Source of the DNA: Flexifilum sp963727545
GTDB taxonomy: Bacteria > Chloroflexota > Anaerolineae > Aggregatilineales > Phototrophicaceae
Reading direction: 5' to 3'
Length of the DNA: 64,000 bases
Assembly: GCA_963727545.1 (NCBI GenBank)
Contig: CAVSGS010000005.1
Location: forward strand, 124,001 to 188,000
A program made the translations under genes and the position numbers. Within the stretch, counting starts at the first letter, position 1, and the number at the start of each line of letters is the position of its first letter. Positions 32,620 to 41,418 of this stretch are shown one piece after another. The notes beneath the pieces are model-generated. The model was not told the DNA's origin, made no database searches, and worked only from the letters and a program-made list of their open reading frames with translations.

Positions 32620-33723
32620 TTACGGACTCAGCGGCACGTCCAGCCACGTCGAGCGACTGGGATAGACGTAGATCAAGCGTTGGAAGCGAACGCGCCCGTT
32701 CTGCCTCACTGTGACCATGTAGTAATCGGCGGGCAAGTCGCCCAACGTGAAGTTTTCCCCGAACGCATCATCCGAATTGACCGAGGCATCACCATAGCTG
32801 TAGGTCTCGCGCGAAATGTCGGCGGATTTGACCTCCAGCGTCACCGCGAACAGCGGTGTGCCGTCCGCGTCGGTAACACGCCCGACCAGCGTCCCGTAAC
32901 CGGGATACGGACGCAGCCACAAATCGGGATTGCGCGTCGCATCGAAGCTATAGGGATCGCCGAGGCGCACCTCGAAATGCAGATGCGGTCCCTGCGCTAC
33001 GCCGGTTGCCCCCACCAGACCGATCTTGTCTCCTTCCCGCACCTGCTGCCCGATCTGCACCGTCGGCGTGAGCAAGTGCCCGTAGAGCGTGAAAACCGGC
33101 TCGCCCTGCGGTGAGCGGAAGTTATGCTGAAGCACCACCAGATTGCCGTAGTAGTCGTTCATCGAGCCGAACTGCTGCGACAGGTCGTCGCCCGCGTAGA
33201 CCACGGTGCCGTCGGCGGCGGCGAGGACACCAACGCCGGTTGGGTTGACCAGATCGATTCCGTGATGGACTTGCAACCGACCATTCTGGGTGCCGCCATA
33301 GGGATAGGTGCGCGCCGCCCAATCAGCATGGTCATGGTCGATCGGTCGTCCAAAGACGTAGTGATCGGCGATCTGCCCGGCGACGTCCGGCGGTGGCGGC
33401 GTCCACGATGGCACGCCCGCGACCGCCAATCCGCTCACCGGCACCGGGATGAAGGTTGACGTCGGCACCGGCGATGGCGTCAACGTGGGGCTGGGTGAAT
33501 CGGTTGGCGCGGGCGTAGCTGAAGGGATCAGCGTGGGCGATGGCAGCGGGGTCGCCGTCCGAATCGGCTGCGGCTCAACTGTGGGCACGCGCGTGCTGAC
33601 GACGCGCACGACGTCGGTGTCCAGCGAACTGACTGCTGCCGGAGCAGTCGCGTTAAAAGGCAGCAGCGTCGGCTGAGGCTCACACGCCACCAGCCAGAGC
33701 AGCAGTAAAACCAGAACTCTCAC
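32620..33723 (-). CDS. M23-family peptidase lipoprotein
   Basis: 367 residues from a GTG start. A short lipoprotein signal (VLLLLWLVAC, Cys14) anchors it. A Thr/Pro/Ser linker (about 47-95) follows. The M23 domain shows H153-x3-D157 in HHGIDLVNPTG, and HLH (247-249) in GPHLHFEVRLG, the zinc ligands of LytM-type endopeptidases that cut peptidoglycan cross-links. A C-terminal carboxypeptidase-regulatory-like beta domain (LVGRVTDADGTPLFAVTLEV) ends it. The start overlaps the stop of the formiminotransferase gene (GTGA). Metal ligands are complete, so activity is expected. Confidence 0.88.
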   Translation of the reverse strand: MRVLVLLLLWLVACEPQPTLLPFNATAPAAVSSLDTDVVRVVSTRVPTVEPQPIRTATPLPSPTLIPSATPAPTDSPSPTLTPSPVPTSTFIPVPVSGLAVAGVPSWTPPPPDVAGQIADHYVFGRPIDHDHADWAARTYPYGGTQNGRLQVHHGIDLVNPTGVGVLAAADGTVVYAGDDLSQQFGSMNDYYGNLVVLQHNFRSPQGEPVFTLYGHLLTPTVQIGQQVREGDKIGLVGATGVAQGPHLHFEVRLGDPYSFDATRNPDLWLRPYPGYGTLVGRVTDADGTPLFAVTLEVKSADISRETYSYGDASVNSDDAFGENFTLGDLPADYYMVTVRQNGRVRFQRLIYVYPSRSTWLDVPLSP

Positions 33724-34634
33724 TCGAAGGTCACCTCACGATAATCGCCGGTTGCCGCGCCTAAGCGCCGTTCCAGCACTTGATCGCGCGTCGGCGGGGG
33801 AAGCTGCAAGCTGGCAATCGCGTAGTCGATCAGCGCCGCCTGCGGGACCAAACCAATGAGTTCGGTCTCGACGACTTCGACGCCGTGGCGCGCCGCTTCT
33901 GCCCGCAGCCGATCCATAATCGTCGCCAGCGAAGTCCGGCGAAAGTCGATCACGTTCATCGAGACTTGCGCGCGCCCCTTCACTAGCAAACCGAGCGCTT
34001 TGAGGTATGGGAGTCCACCCCCCGACGCGCGAATCGCCAGCGCGATCGCCTGCGCGACGGCGACGTCGTCAGTGTTCAGATAAGCATTGAAGGCGATCAG
34101 CGGGTCGCGCGCGCCGACGGCGGTCGCTCCGGCAGTCCCCATCCGCACCGGACCGAAATCCGGTCGGCGTTCCGGCGTAGCGATCTCGGTCCGGAGCAGT
34201 TCGTAACCGCCCCGCCGCACGTCAGCAAGATTGACGCGCTCCGGACGCAGCGCCGCCGCCTCATAGAGATAAACCGGCAGGTCAAGCTCATCCGCCAAGC
34301 GGCGCCCGAACGCCCGCGCGAGCGCGGCACACTCCGCCAGCGAAATATCACGCAGGGGCACAAATGGAATCACGTCGACTGCGCCGATCCGGGGATGAAC
34401 GCCGTGATGGGTCGTCAGATCGATTCGCGCGACCGCGACCCGCGCGGCGCGCAGCATCGCCTCGGCGACCGGACCCGGCTCACCGGCGAAGGTGATCACC
34501 GTGCGGTTATGATCGGGATCGCTGCTGGTATCGAGCAGCGCGACCGGCGCCGACTGCACGGCATCGACCAGCGCGGCAATGACTTCAGCCTGCCGCCCCT
34601 CGCTGAAATTGGGCACACATTCGACCAGCGGCAC
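33720..34634 (-). CDS. ftcD: Glutamate formimidoyltransferase
   Basis: 304 residues from a GTG start with GAGGA upstream. The family opening is LVECVPNFSEGRQAEVIAAL; next come LLDTSSDPDHNRTVITF, LTTHHGVHPRIGAVDVIPFV and PDFGPVRMGTAGATAVGARD. The C-terminal cyclodeaminase half found in animals is absent, as usual for single-domain bacterial forms. It transfers a formimino group from formiminoglutamate to tetrahydrofolate in histidine breakdown. No other hut gene is nearby. It lies between an SH3 envelope protein (2-base gap) and an M23 peptidase (4-base overlap), an unexpected setting. Confidence 0.9.
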   Translation of the reverse strand: MPLVECVPNFSEGRQAEVIAALVDAVQSAPVALLDTSSDPDHNRTVITFAGEPGPVAEAMLRAARVAVARIDLTTHHGVHPRIGAVDVIPFVPLRDISLAECAALARAFGRRLADELDLPVYLYEAAALRPERVNLADVRRGGYELLRTEIATPERRPDFGPVRMGTAGATAVGARDPLIAFNAYLNTDDVAVAQAIALAIRASGGGLPYLKALGLLVKGRAQVSMNVIDFRRTSLATIMDRLRAEAARHGVEVVETELIGLVPQAALIDYAIASLQLPPPTRDQVLERRLGAATGDYREVTFE

Positions 34635-34636
34635 GC

Positions 34637-36670
34637 TTAATCCTCGTCTACAAAGGTGGGGGGCGTCGTCGGCGGATGCACTGACGGCGGCGTTTCGGGC
34701 GGGTAAGGTGCGTTCGCCGCGATCTCGCTTTCCAGCCGCTTGAGCGTCGCCGGATCGACAATTTTGCCGTTATACTGCCGGTAAAGGGTCGGATTCATAC
34801 TACGATCGACCGCGTAGCGCCAGCGCCGATCGCCGACTTCACGCAGCATCGAGCGACAGAAATCGCAGCGCACCAACGTTCGCGGGCGCGGAATGCCCAG
34901 CAACCGCGACTGCTTGACCTCGACCAGCAGATGTCCTTCACCGCAGACCGGACAGCGCTCGATCACGAAACCATCGGCATAGCGATCCGCCGCCGCCAAG
35001 CCCCGCCAGTAAAAACCAACGTAAATCAGCAGCAGGATCAGCGCCGCGCCACCAACGATCGCTTCCGGCGGGATCGGGTTCGGCTGCGGTTCGGTCGGCG
35101 GTGCCGAAACCGGCGTCGGCAGTTCGCCCGGCAGAATGACCGCCGCGTTCGACGTCGGCGTCGCGGTTGCCGTACTCGCCTGCGTTGGGGTCGCCGTCGA
35201 CGTTGCCGTATTCGCCTGAGTCGGGGTCGCGGATGCTGTTGCCGTCGCAGTCGGTGCCGACGTACTCGTGCGCGTCGGCGATGGCGTCGTGGTCAGCGTG
35301 GGCGCGGTGCTGCTGGCTTCGGTCGCCGCCAGAGCGCTGCTCCGCGCGACCGTTGCGCTGTGGGTCGGCGTAAGGCTCGGCGGCACCGGCGTATCCGTCG
35401 GTGTGTGGCTGGGCGGTACGGATGTCGCTGTCGGCGTGCGGGTATCCGACGGTGCAGCGGAGGGCGTCACCGTCGCGGTATTGGTCAGCGTGGCGGTGGC
35501 GGTCGCGGTCGCCGTCGCGGTAGCCGACGAAGTAGCCGTTAGCGTATCCGTCGGTGCCGTCGATGGCTCCGGCGTGTCAGTGAGCACCGCCGCCAAGCCG
35601 AGACTGGGCGCTTGGCTCGGCGTTGACGTGAGGGTCGGCGCGGTCGATGGCGTGTCGGTCGGTGTTGACGTAGGCAGCGGGGTAGCGGTATCCGTCGGCG
35701 AAGCTGTAAACGTCGCCGTCGCCGATGGCGTCGTTGTTGCCGATGGCGTTGCCGTAAAGGTGGCAGTCGCCGTAGCTGTCAATGTCGGCGTATCGGTCGG
35801 GATGGGTGTCAGTGTCGACGTTGCGGTTGGCGTTGACGTTGGTTGTGGCGTAGCCGTCAGCGTCGGCGTATCAGTCGCCGTAGGGGTTGGGCTGGGTGTA
35901 TCGCTAGGCGTCGAGGTGGCAGTCTCCGTCGGCGTTACGCTCGGCGTGATCGTCGGGCTGGACGTCTCCGTCGCCGATGGGGTTGCGCTGGCGGTTGGCG
36001 TCGGCGTAATCGTCGGGGTGCGCGTCGCCGTGAAGGTCGCCGACGGCGTCAGCGCGCCGGGCAGCAGCACCGGTAGGCTGTCCACGTTATCCGCGCCGGA
36101 AAGCAGATCCAGCGCGATCCAGCCGAAGTCGTCACGATAGCGAATCAGGATCCACAGTCCGTTCTCGCTGCGACCCACCGGTTCGACCTGCTCGCCGGAG
36201 ACCAGCGCGCCCAGCGGGAAGTAACGCATCGCCGGACCGGATCGAATGCGCGCGCCGGCGGATCCGGCACGGACGAAAACGCCGGTTGGAGTCGCCGTAT
36301 ACAAGTCGGTAGCAGTCGGGGTGAGCAGTGAGGTTGGCGTAAGCTGGCTCTGGTCGAGCGTCGGCAGCGCCTCGACGTCGACCGCCCAATAAGCGAGGTC
36401 GCGCCGAATCCAGCCGAAACCGAAGCTGTAGTGAATCATCAGCCAGTCGCCGTCGCTGCTGCGGTTGACCGGGACGATCACGTCGCCCGCGACCAATCTG
36501 CCGACCGGGAGATAAGTCTCGCCGGGACCGCCGCGCACGTAAATGTCCGTACCGACGACGTAGCTGCCGTGCGGGGTTTCCGACGGCACCGGGGTCACCG
36601 ACGACTGCGCCGCCGCCGGGATCGTCATCAGGGCGGACAGCGCAAGGGCTAACAACAGGCGAAGTTTCAA
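34637..36670 (-). CDS. Double-SH3 envelope protein with 330-residue Thr/Pro/Ser linker, TM helix and zinc ribbon
   Basis: 677 residues from the TTG at 36670, chosen because GGGGGA lies upstream and a signal peptide follows (LKLRLLLALALSALM..AAA). Two bacterial SH3 domains occupy about 35-95 and 125-195 (IYVRGGPGETYLPVGRL, ARIRSGPAMRYFPLGALV). Residues about 205-535 are nearly pure Thr/Pro/Ser/Ala. A membrane helix (about 538-556) leads to a zinc ribbon (Cys573, 576, 602, 605) and a Pro-rich tail. If the ribbon is cytoplasmic, the protein links wall-facing SH3 domains to an internal partner. No family name is known to me. Confidence 0.75.
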   Translation of the reverse strand: MKLRLLLALALSALMTIPAAAQSSVTPVPSETPHGSYVVGTDIYVRGGPGETYLPVGRLVAGDVIVPVNRSSDGDWLMIHYSFGFGWIRRDLAYWAVDVEALPTLDQSQLTPTSLLTPTATDLYTATPTGVFVRAGSAGARIRSGPAMRYFPLGALVSGEQVEPVGRSENGLWILIRYRDDFGWIALDLLSGADNVDSLPVLLPGALTPSATFTATRTPTITPTPTASATPSATETSSPTITPSVTPTETATSTPSDTPSPTPTATDTPTLTATPQPTSTPTATSTLTPIPTDTPTLTATATATFTATPSATTTPSATATFTASPTDTATPLPTSTPTDTPSTAPTLTSTPSQAPSLGLAAVLTDTPEPSTAPTDTLTATSSATATATATATATLTNTATVTPSAAPSDTRTPTATSVPPSHTPTDTPVPPSLTPTHSATVARSSALAATEASSTAPTLTTTPSPTRTSTSAPTATATASATPTQANTATSTATPTQASTATATPTSNAAVILPGELPTPVSAPPTEPQPNPIPPEAIVGGAALILLLIYVGFYWRGLAAADRYADGFVIERCPVCGEGHLLVEVKQSRLLGIPRPRTLVRCDFCRSMLREVGDRRWRYAVDRSMNPTLYRQYNGKIVDPATLKRLESEIAANAPYPPETPPSVHPPTTPPTFVDED
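35066..36058. repeat. Low-complexity DNA encoding the Thr/Pro/Ser linker
   Basis: About 990 bases of degenerate short repeats; the plus strand shows recurrent GTCGGCGTA/GTCGCCGT-type units. On the minus strand these read as Thr-x-Thr-Pro and Ser-Ala-Thr blocks. It is prone to slippage, so linker length may vary between strains. Confidence 0.75.
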
Positions 36671-36750
36671 ACAACGTCCCCCAGAGTATCCGCATTCTAC
36701 TCTAACACGAGTAGCCGCAACGCGGCAATCGCCGCCCGCCGATTGGTCGA

Positions 36751-37530
36751 TCAGCTGCCAATCGTGAAGTCGACCGTCGGCGGATCGACCGGGATGCCGT
36801 TCGCCGTCAAGCTGACGGACCAGTTGCCGCTGGCGAACTGATCGCCGGTCGGCTCGATGTAGAACCACGTGCAGAAATCGGCGTCATCGTTCGGCACGGT
36901 CCAGTCTTCCGTGTGGGTCGACTGTCCCTGATAATCCCATTCGACGTGCATTTGCGTCCCGGCTTTGACGTTGAGCGCGCGGGTCGTGATGTAAATCCGC
37001 CGGATGTTCGCCGGGAAGCTGTATTCCAGCGAGACCGCGCAGCCGTCCGAGTCGCGGACGCTCGATGCCGTGCCGACCTGCGTGAACTGCATGTCACCCA
37101 GCGATCCGCTCGTGTTGGCGGTATTGTCGCCACCGGTGGCAGGCTGCGTCCCTTCGGGAACAACGCCACCGGGCGCTTGCGTCGCCATCAAGCCGGGCGT
37201 GACGACTCCGCCGCTGTTGACGATCTGTTGGGTCGGCGGCAGGACGACGCGCAGCGTCGCCAGAAGCTGCTGGTTGCGCCCTTCCATGACCGCGACGTAA
37301 GTTTGCGCGGCGACGGCGGTCGTCTCGACTTCGGTCGCCTGTGCCTGCGCCGACTGTGCGATACTGGTCGCTTCGGCGATATAACCATCGCGCTCGGCTT
37401 GCAGCGTCGCCGCCGGGTCTTCCGGCGTGAGCGCACTGCACGCGCCAATCAAGATCGCCACCGTCAGCACCAGTGACAACCACATTCCCTGTCTTGCCAG
37501 TTTTAGATTCGGAAGCATATTTCTCAGCAT
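36751..37530 (-). CDS. Lipoprotein of unknown function
   Basis: 259 residues. A signal peptide with lipobox ILIGAC (Cys31) is followed by a helical, probably coiled-coil stretch (about 40-95, ATLQAERDGYIAEATSIAQS). A Gly/Thr/Pro linker (about 105-140) and a C-terminal beta domain follow, with AVSLEYSFPANIRRIYITTR and TVPNDDADFCTWFYIEPTGD, ending VDFTIGS. Two cysteines in the beta domain may form a disulfide. No family is recognised. It lies 80 bases upstream of the SH3 gene on the same strand and may share its transcript. Confidence 0.7.
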   Translation of the reverse strand: MLRNMLPNLKLARQGMWLSLVLTVAILIGACSALTPEDPAATLQAERDGYIAEATSIAQSAQAQATEVETTAVAAQTYVAVMEGRNQQLLATLRVVLPPTQQIVNSGGVVTPGLMATQAPGGVVPEGTQPATGGDNTANTSGSLGDMQFTQVGTASSVRDSDGCAVSLEYSFPANIRRIYITTRALNVKAGTQMHVEWDYQGQSTHTEDWTVPNDDADFCTWFYIEPTGDQFASGNWSVSLTANGIPVDPPTVDFTIGS

Positions 37531-37614
37531 CCATTGGTCACGATCAAGCGCACGTTACCAGATTTCGCGGTCGTTTTCCAGAGTCAGCGGCTTCCTAGTG
37601 GCGCGTCTGCGGGC

Positions 37615-37643
37615 TTGCTTACGCTCATTTTTACTGCTAGAAT
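37615..37643 (+). promoter_or_regulatory. Promoter of tRNA-Arg
   Basis: TTGCTT (37615-37620), 17-base spacer, TAGAAT (37638-37643) with a TG extension. The start would be near 37650, a few bases before the mature tRNA. Confidence 0.65.
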
Positions 37644-37655
37644 GAAAAGCGTGCT

Positions 37656-37727
37656 GCCCCCATAGCTCAGCGGATAGAGCGTTGCCCTCCGGAGGCAAAG
37701 GCGCAGGTTCGAGTCCTGCTGGGGGCA
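37656..37727 (+). tRNA. tRNA-Arg (anticodon CCG)
   Basis: 72 bases fold as a cloverleaf. The acceptor stem is GCCCCCA/TGGGGGC with discriminator A. The D arm is GCTC...GAGC. The anticodon stem TTGCC/GGCAA encloses loop CTCCGGA with anticodon CCG. The T arm is GCAGG-TTCGAGT-CCTGC. CCA is not encoded. It reads CGG codons. Confidence 0.95.
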
Positions 37728-37809
37728 CTTGAGTGAAGACGAACCGGCGCAGCCCGGTTCGTTTTGCTTTCAGCCGATCATTCAGTTTCGACAGGAGTGC
37801 ATCGCTGCT

Positions 37810-38301
37810 ATGAACACCGACCAGATTCTACGCGATCATCTAACTGCCCTGCTCGACGGTCATCAGGCGCACATGTCTTTTGACGATGCCGTCGCCGATT
37901 TCCCGCCGGACAAGATCAACGCCACGCCGCCCAACGTCGATTACACGCCCTATCACCTCGTCGAGCACCTGCGCATTACGCAGTGGGACATTCTCGACTA
38001 CATCCGCAACCCGAATTATGAGTTGATCGACTGGCCTAAAGACTACTGGCCCGCCCCCGACGCGCAAGCCGATGCTGCCGCGTGGCAAAAATCGCTCAAG
38101 GGCTTCCGCGACGATCTCGCCGCGCTGCGTGCCATCGTCAACGACCCGACAACCGACCTCTACGCGCCGATCCCGCACGGCTACGGCGGACACACGATTT
38201 TGCGCGAGATCTTGCTCGTTGCCGATCACAATGCCTATCACATCGGCGAACTCGGCATCTTGCGCCAAGTCATGAACGCTTGGGGCAGCGCCCGCCATTA
38301 G
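37810..38301 (+). CDS. DinB-family protein
   Basis: 163 residues, typical four-helix DinB/YfiT length. Candidate metal-binding histidines lie in HLVEHLRITQWDILDYI and in HNAYHIGELGILRQVM near the C-terminus. The segment PNVDYTPYHLVEHL resembles the family pattern. Members are thiol-dependent metalloproteins of varied function; none is shown here. The start has CAGGAG upstream. It follows the tRNA gene and may be read through from it. The stop overlaps the stop of the convergent acetyltransferase gene by 4 bases. Confidence 0.85.
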   Translation: MNTDQILRDHLTALLDGHQAHMSFDDAVADFPPDKINATPPNVDYTPYHLVEHLRITQWDILDYIRNPNYELIDWPKDYWPAPDAQADAAAWQKSLKGFRDDLAALRAIVNDPTTDLYAPIPHGYGGHTILREILLVADHNAYHIGELGILRQVMNAWGSARH

Positions 38302-38846
38302 CGCGCCGCTTCCCACTCCTGCCGGAGCAGCGAATAGAGCGCGTGATCGACATAGCGCGTCGTGATCCATTCCGACTCGCGTTTGACGCCCTCAAAGGTG
38401 AAACCCAGCCGCTCGGCGACCGCGCGGCTGCGAACGTTATCGACGGCACACTGAATTTCGAGTCGGTGCAGGTCTTCTCCGGTGAACAGCTCGGCGATCA
38501 CGGCGCGACAGGCGCGCGTCACGATTCCCTTGCCGACGTTCGCTTCACTCAACCAGTAGCCGATCTCGCTCTTGCGGCTCTCCCGGTTGATGCCGTGACA
38601 GACAATTCCACCGACCAGCAGCTTGTCAAGCCAAATCCCTGCGTGAAAGCCATCGCCCGCCGCCAGCTTGAGCGTAAACCGCTCGATCAGCGCGCGAGCA
38701 TCATCGCTGGTCTGGATGCGCCCCGACCAGCGCAGCCATTGATCGAGATGCGCGCGATTGCTCGCAATTAAGCTGAGAAAGGTGTCAGCGTCGGACAGCG
38801 CTAACGGGCGGAGTTCCAGATCGTCGGCAAGGCTCAGTGGAAACAT
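38298..38846 (-). CDS. RimJ/RimL-type GNAT acetyltransferase
   Basis: 182 residues. The ATG at 38846 is chosen because GAGGAG lies 6 bases upstream. The fold reads LRPLALSDADTFLSLIASNR, then AGIWLDKLLVGGIVC, EIGYWLSEANVGKGIVTRAC (acetyl-CoA loop) and HRLEIQCAVDNVRSRAVAER. Such proteins acetylate N-termini of ribosomal proteins or small amines. Residue pattern matches the Ala/Ser-type N-acetyltransferases, but the target is not known. It is divergent from the ligase-like gene. Confidence 0.88.
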   Translation of the reverse strand: MFPLSLADDLELRPLALSDADTFLSLIASNRAHLDQWLRWSGRIQTSDDARALIERFTLKLAAGDGFHAGIWLDKLLVGGIVCHGINRESRKSEIGYWLSEANVGKGIVTRACRAVIAELFTGEDLHRLEIQCAVDNVRSRAVAERLGFTFEGVKRESEWITTRYVDHALYSLLRQEWEAAR

Positions 38847-38912
38847 CAGTTTCTCCTCAGGTAAGCGGCGCAGTTCTAGCGCAAGTCGCCGCAATCGTCA
38901 ACCGAATCTTGC

Positions 38913-38941
38913 TTGTTGCCCCTGAGAGAACAAGCTACACT
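38913..38941 (+). promoter_or_regulatory. Probable promoter of the ligase-like pair
   Basis: TTGTTG (38913-38918), 17-base spacer, TACACT (38936-38941). It lies 60 bases before the GTG start at 39001. Confidence 0.45.
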
Positions 38942-39000
38942 GATAATCGGTTCGGGTGCAGCGATAGGCGTTCATTATTACCGGTAAAATCCAACGCTAC

Positions 39001-41418
39001 GTGTTCATCTTCGTTGCCGTCTACTTCGTGCTGTTCGGCGGCACCTATTCCAGCCAACTGTTCGGGGTGCGCGTCTTTCATCATCTGTTCACGACGGTGC
39101 TGATCAGTCTGTGGCTGCTGCTGCGCTTAGTGCGCGGACGCGGTTTGCCGTCCACACCGCTGAATCCGCTGTTGGCGCTGACGGTGATCGTCTGGTTCGC
39201 CTCAGCGATCCTTAGCCTCGATCCCCGGATGGCATTGGAGGATGTCTGGCTGCCGCTGACGCTGCTGCTGCTGTTCTTCATCATGGTCGACCTGCTGCAA
39301 AGCGGGCGCGAAACGCTGCTGATCGAGACGCAGTTCTTGATCGCCGTCTTGGTCGTGCTGCTGGCGGGTTTTCAACTCGGATCGTGGTACTTCGGCTGGG
39401 GCTTCGGCACGTCGGCGTTAGGCGCGCGGACGGTTCTGGCGAGTGGGGTTCCGCTCACGCCGCCGCGCTTGTTCGTGCCACTGGGCGTGAGCACATGGCT
39501 GGCGGCTTACACCGCGCCGCTGGCAGTTCTCGCTGGCGTCTGGGGCTTGAGCGCCCGCCGCCGTGATGCCCGAATCGGGCTGCTGCTGCTGGCAGGTCTG
39601 CTGGTGATCGTCATGCTGTTGACCGGATCGCGCGGGGGCTGGATTTCGCTTGCAGCCGGGATCGCCGTGTTTGTCGCGCTGAGCGCGTTCAGCGATCCGC
39701 GCCTGCGCGGGCTGATGCGGCGTTTCGCTCTTCCCTTAGCCATCGGCATCGTCGCCGTGATCGCGGCGGGCGCGCTGGCGCTGATCGTCGTCAGCGCCCG
39801 ACCGGGACACGCCAGCGGCGACCTCCTCCGCTCCGACCTCTGGCGCGGCGCACTGCGGATCACCGCCGATCATCCGGTACTCGGCGTGGGCGTGGGCGAA
39901 TTCGGACGCGCCTACCGGCTCGACCGCGACCCGACTTACGTCGATAACCGGCTGGGCACGGCGCACAACTTTTACCTGAACACTCTCGCCGAGACCGGAA
40001 TCGTCGGAGCGGCGGTCGCCCTCGCCCTCGGCATCGCGCTGATCTGGCGTTGGTGGCACTTATGGCAGCGCGCCGAGACGAGAACGCGGCGGCTGCACTT
40101 GGCGGGCGCATTTGCGGCGCTGGTCGGCTTCGGCGCGCAGAGCTTTTTCGACATCTTCGCCAGCACCCCGCTGATCCTGCTGGCGCTCGGTCTGGCTGCC
40201 TACTGCATCACCGAAACGCGATCCCGCGTCGATCCGCCGCTGCGGGGCAGCCGTCCCGCCGCCCTCATCGCGCTGATCGGCGTGTTGATCTTCGGCGCGG
40301 GCATGTTCCGTTCGGATCAAGCCCAAGCCGCCTTCAACGCCAGCCTGAGCGGATCGCTGGAACAAGCCGAGCAAGCCGCCGCGCTCGATCCATCACTGCA
40401 CCTCTACACCTTGCAGATTGCTTACCTCACCGGCGCGCAGTCGACGGATAACGCTGCCGCCATTGCCGCTTATCAGCAGGCGCTCGACCTCGAACCGACG
40501 TGGGATACCGGCTGGATCAACCTTGCCGCGCTGCTCGAACGCGAAGGCGAGACCAGCGCAGCGCTCGACGCCTTGCAGCGCGCGATCGACATTGACAACC
40601 ACAACGGCGCGCTGCTGCTCTGGGCACGTCTCGCCGAGCAGCACGATGCTGCTCCCGCCGACGCCATCGTCGCCGCCTATGCCCGCCACCTGCATGCCGC
40701 CGCGCTCGCCATCGATCCGCTGCCGCTGTCGTCGTTCTGGTCGGCGACCGACTTGCGCCGCCAAGCACTCGACCGCTATCTGGCAGATCGCGCACTGGAC
40801 AACCAGTACCGCGTCATTGCTGTCCACGATCCCGACCAACTGGCGGCACTCGTCCCTACGGAGCCGACCACCGCCGCCGGGTGGTGGGTCGCGGGCGAAT
40901 ACGCCTTGACCGTCGAGGGCGATGCGACCGCAGCCGACGCTGATTTCACCGAAGCCATCAACTTGCGGACGGACATTTTCCTCGGCGACATGTACGCCTC
41001 GCGTGCCCGCGCGCGGATCACGCTCGATCCCGCCGCGGCGCTCCAAGACTTGAACGCCGCCGATCTGCTCGGCGTCACCTACGAATCGCCCAACGCTATC
41101 CGCGCTCAGCTTGCCGACTCGCTCGACGCGCGCCGCCGCTTATGGGCAAATGCGGTGCCACCGCGCATCATCGACCAGAACTTCGAGGGCGTGCTGTTCG
41201 GCGGTCGAGTTGCCTCTTTCGACTTGCTGCCGGAGATGCACCCGCCGGGACCGGGAACCGCTGCTTTACAGCCGTGGTATGACCTCGCCACGAGCTACCT
41301 TGAGACCAACGAAACGGATCGCGCGATCAACGTCTACCGCGCGATCCTCGACCGCGCACCGGAGGAGACCGACGCCCGCGCCGCGCTCGATCACCTGACT
41401 GCGAGCGCAGCCGAATGA
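39001..41418 (+). CDS. O-antigen ligase-like membrane protein with C-terminal TPR domain (1)
   Basis: 805 residues from GTG; in-frame codons upstream back to 38968 (ITGKIQRY) suggest the true start may be slightly earlier. About eleven membrane helices fill residues 1-440. The Wzy-C motif is RSDLWRGALRITADHPVLGV with GTAHNFYLNTLAETGIVGAA. The last 350 residues are TPR-type helical pairs (AAIAAYQQALDLEPTWDTGW, INVYRAILDRAPEETDARAA). Ligase/polymerase proteins with a TPR end occur in bacterial polysaccharide and protein glycosylation systems. It overlaps the next, paralogous gene by 4 bases. Confidence 0.85.
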   Translation: MFIFVAVYFVLFGGTYSSQLFGVRVFHHLFTTVLISLWLLLRLVRGRGLPSTPLNPLLALTVIVWFASAILSLDPRMALEDVWLPLTLLLLFFIMVDLLQSGRETLLIETQFLIAVLVVLLAGFQLGSWYFGWGFGTSALGARTVLASGVPLTPPRLFVPLGVSTWLAAYTAPLAVLAGVWGLSARRRDARIGLLLLAGLLVIVMLLTGSRGGWISLAAGIAVFVALSAFSDPRLRGLMRRFALPLAIGIVAVIAAGALALIVVSARPGHASGDLLRSDLWRGALRITADHPVLGVGVGEFGRAYRLDRDPTYVDNRLGTAHNFYLNTLAETGIVGAAVALALGIALIWRWWHLWQRAETRTRRLHLAGAFAALVGFGAQSFFDIFASTPLILLALGLAAYCITETRSRVDPPLRGSRPAALIALIGVLIFGAGMFRSDQAQAAFNASLSGSLEQAEQAAALDPSLHLYTLQIAYLTGAQSTDNAAAIAAYQQALDLEPTWDTGWINLAALLEREGETSAALDALQRAIDIDNHNGALLLWARLAEQHDAAPADAIVAAYARHLHAAALAIDPLPLSSFWSATDLRRQALDRYLADRALDNQYRVIAVHDPDQLAALVPTEPTTAAGWWVAGEYALTVEGDATAADADFTEAINLRTDIFLGDMYASRARARITLDPAAALQDLNAADLLGVTYESPNAIRAQLADSLDARRRLWANAVPPRIIDQNFEGVLFGGRVASFDLLPEMHPPGPGTAALQPWYDLATSYLETNETDRAINVYRAILDRAPEETDARAALDHLTASAAE

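Noticed and set aside
35268..36140. 290-codon Val/Gly/Ser-rich frame on the plus strand
   Set aside because: It is the antisense reading of the Thr/Pro/Ser linker repeats of the minus-strand SH3 protein, which has a signal peptide, domains and ribosome site.
38947..41418. Polysaccharide block as a secondary-metabolite gene cluster
   Set aside because: Ligase-like, GT4, AsnB and glycosidase genes fit envelope polysaccharide synthesis. No synthase, modular enzyme or tailoring set is present.
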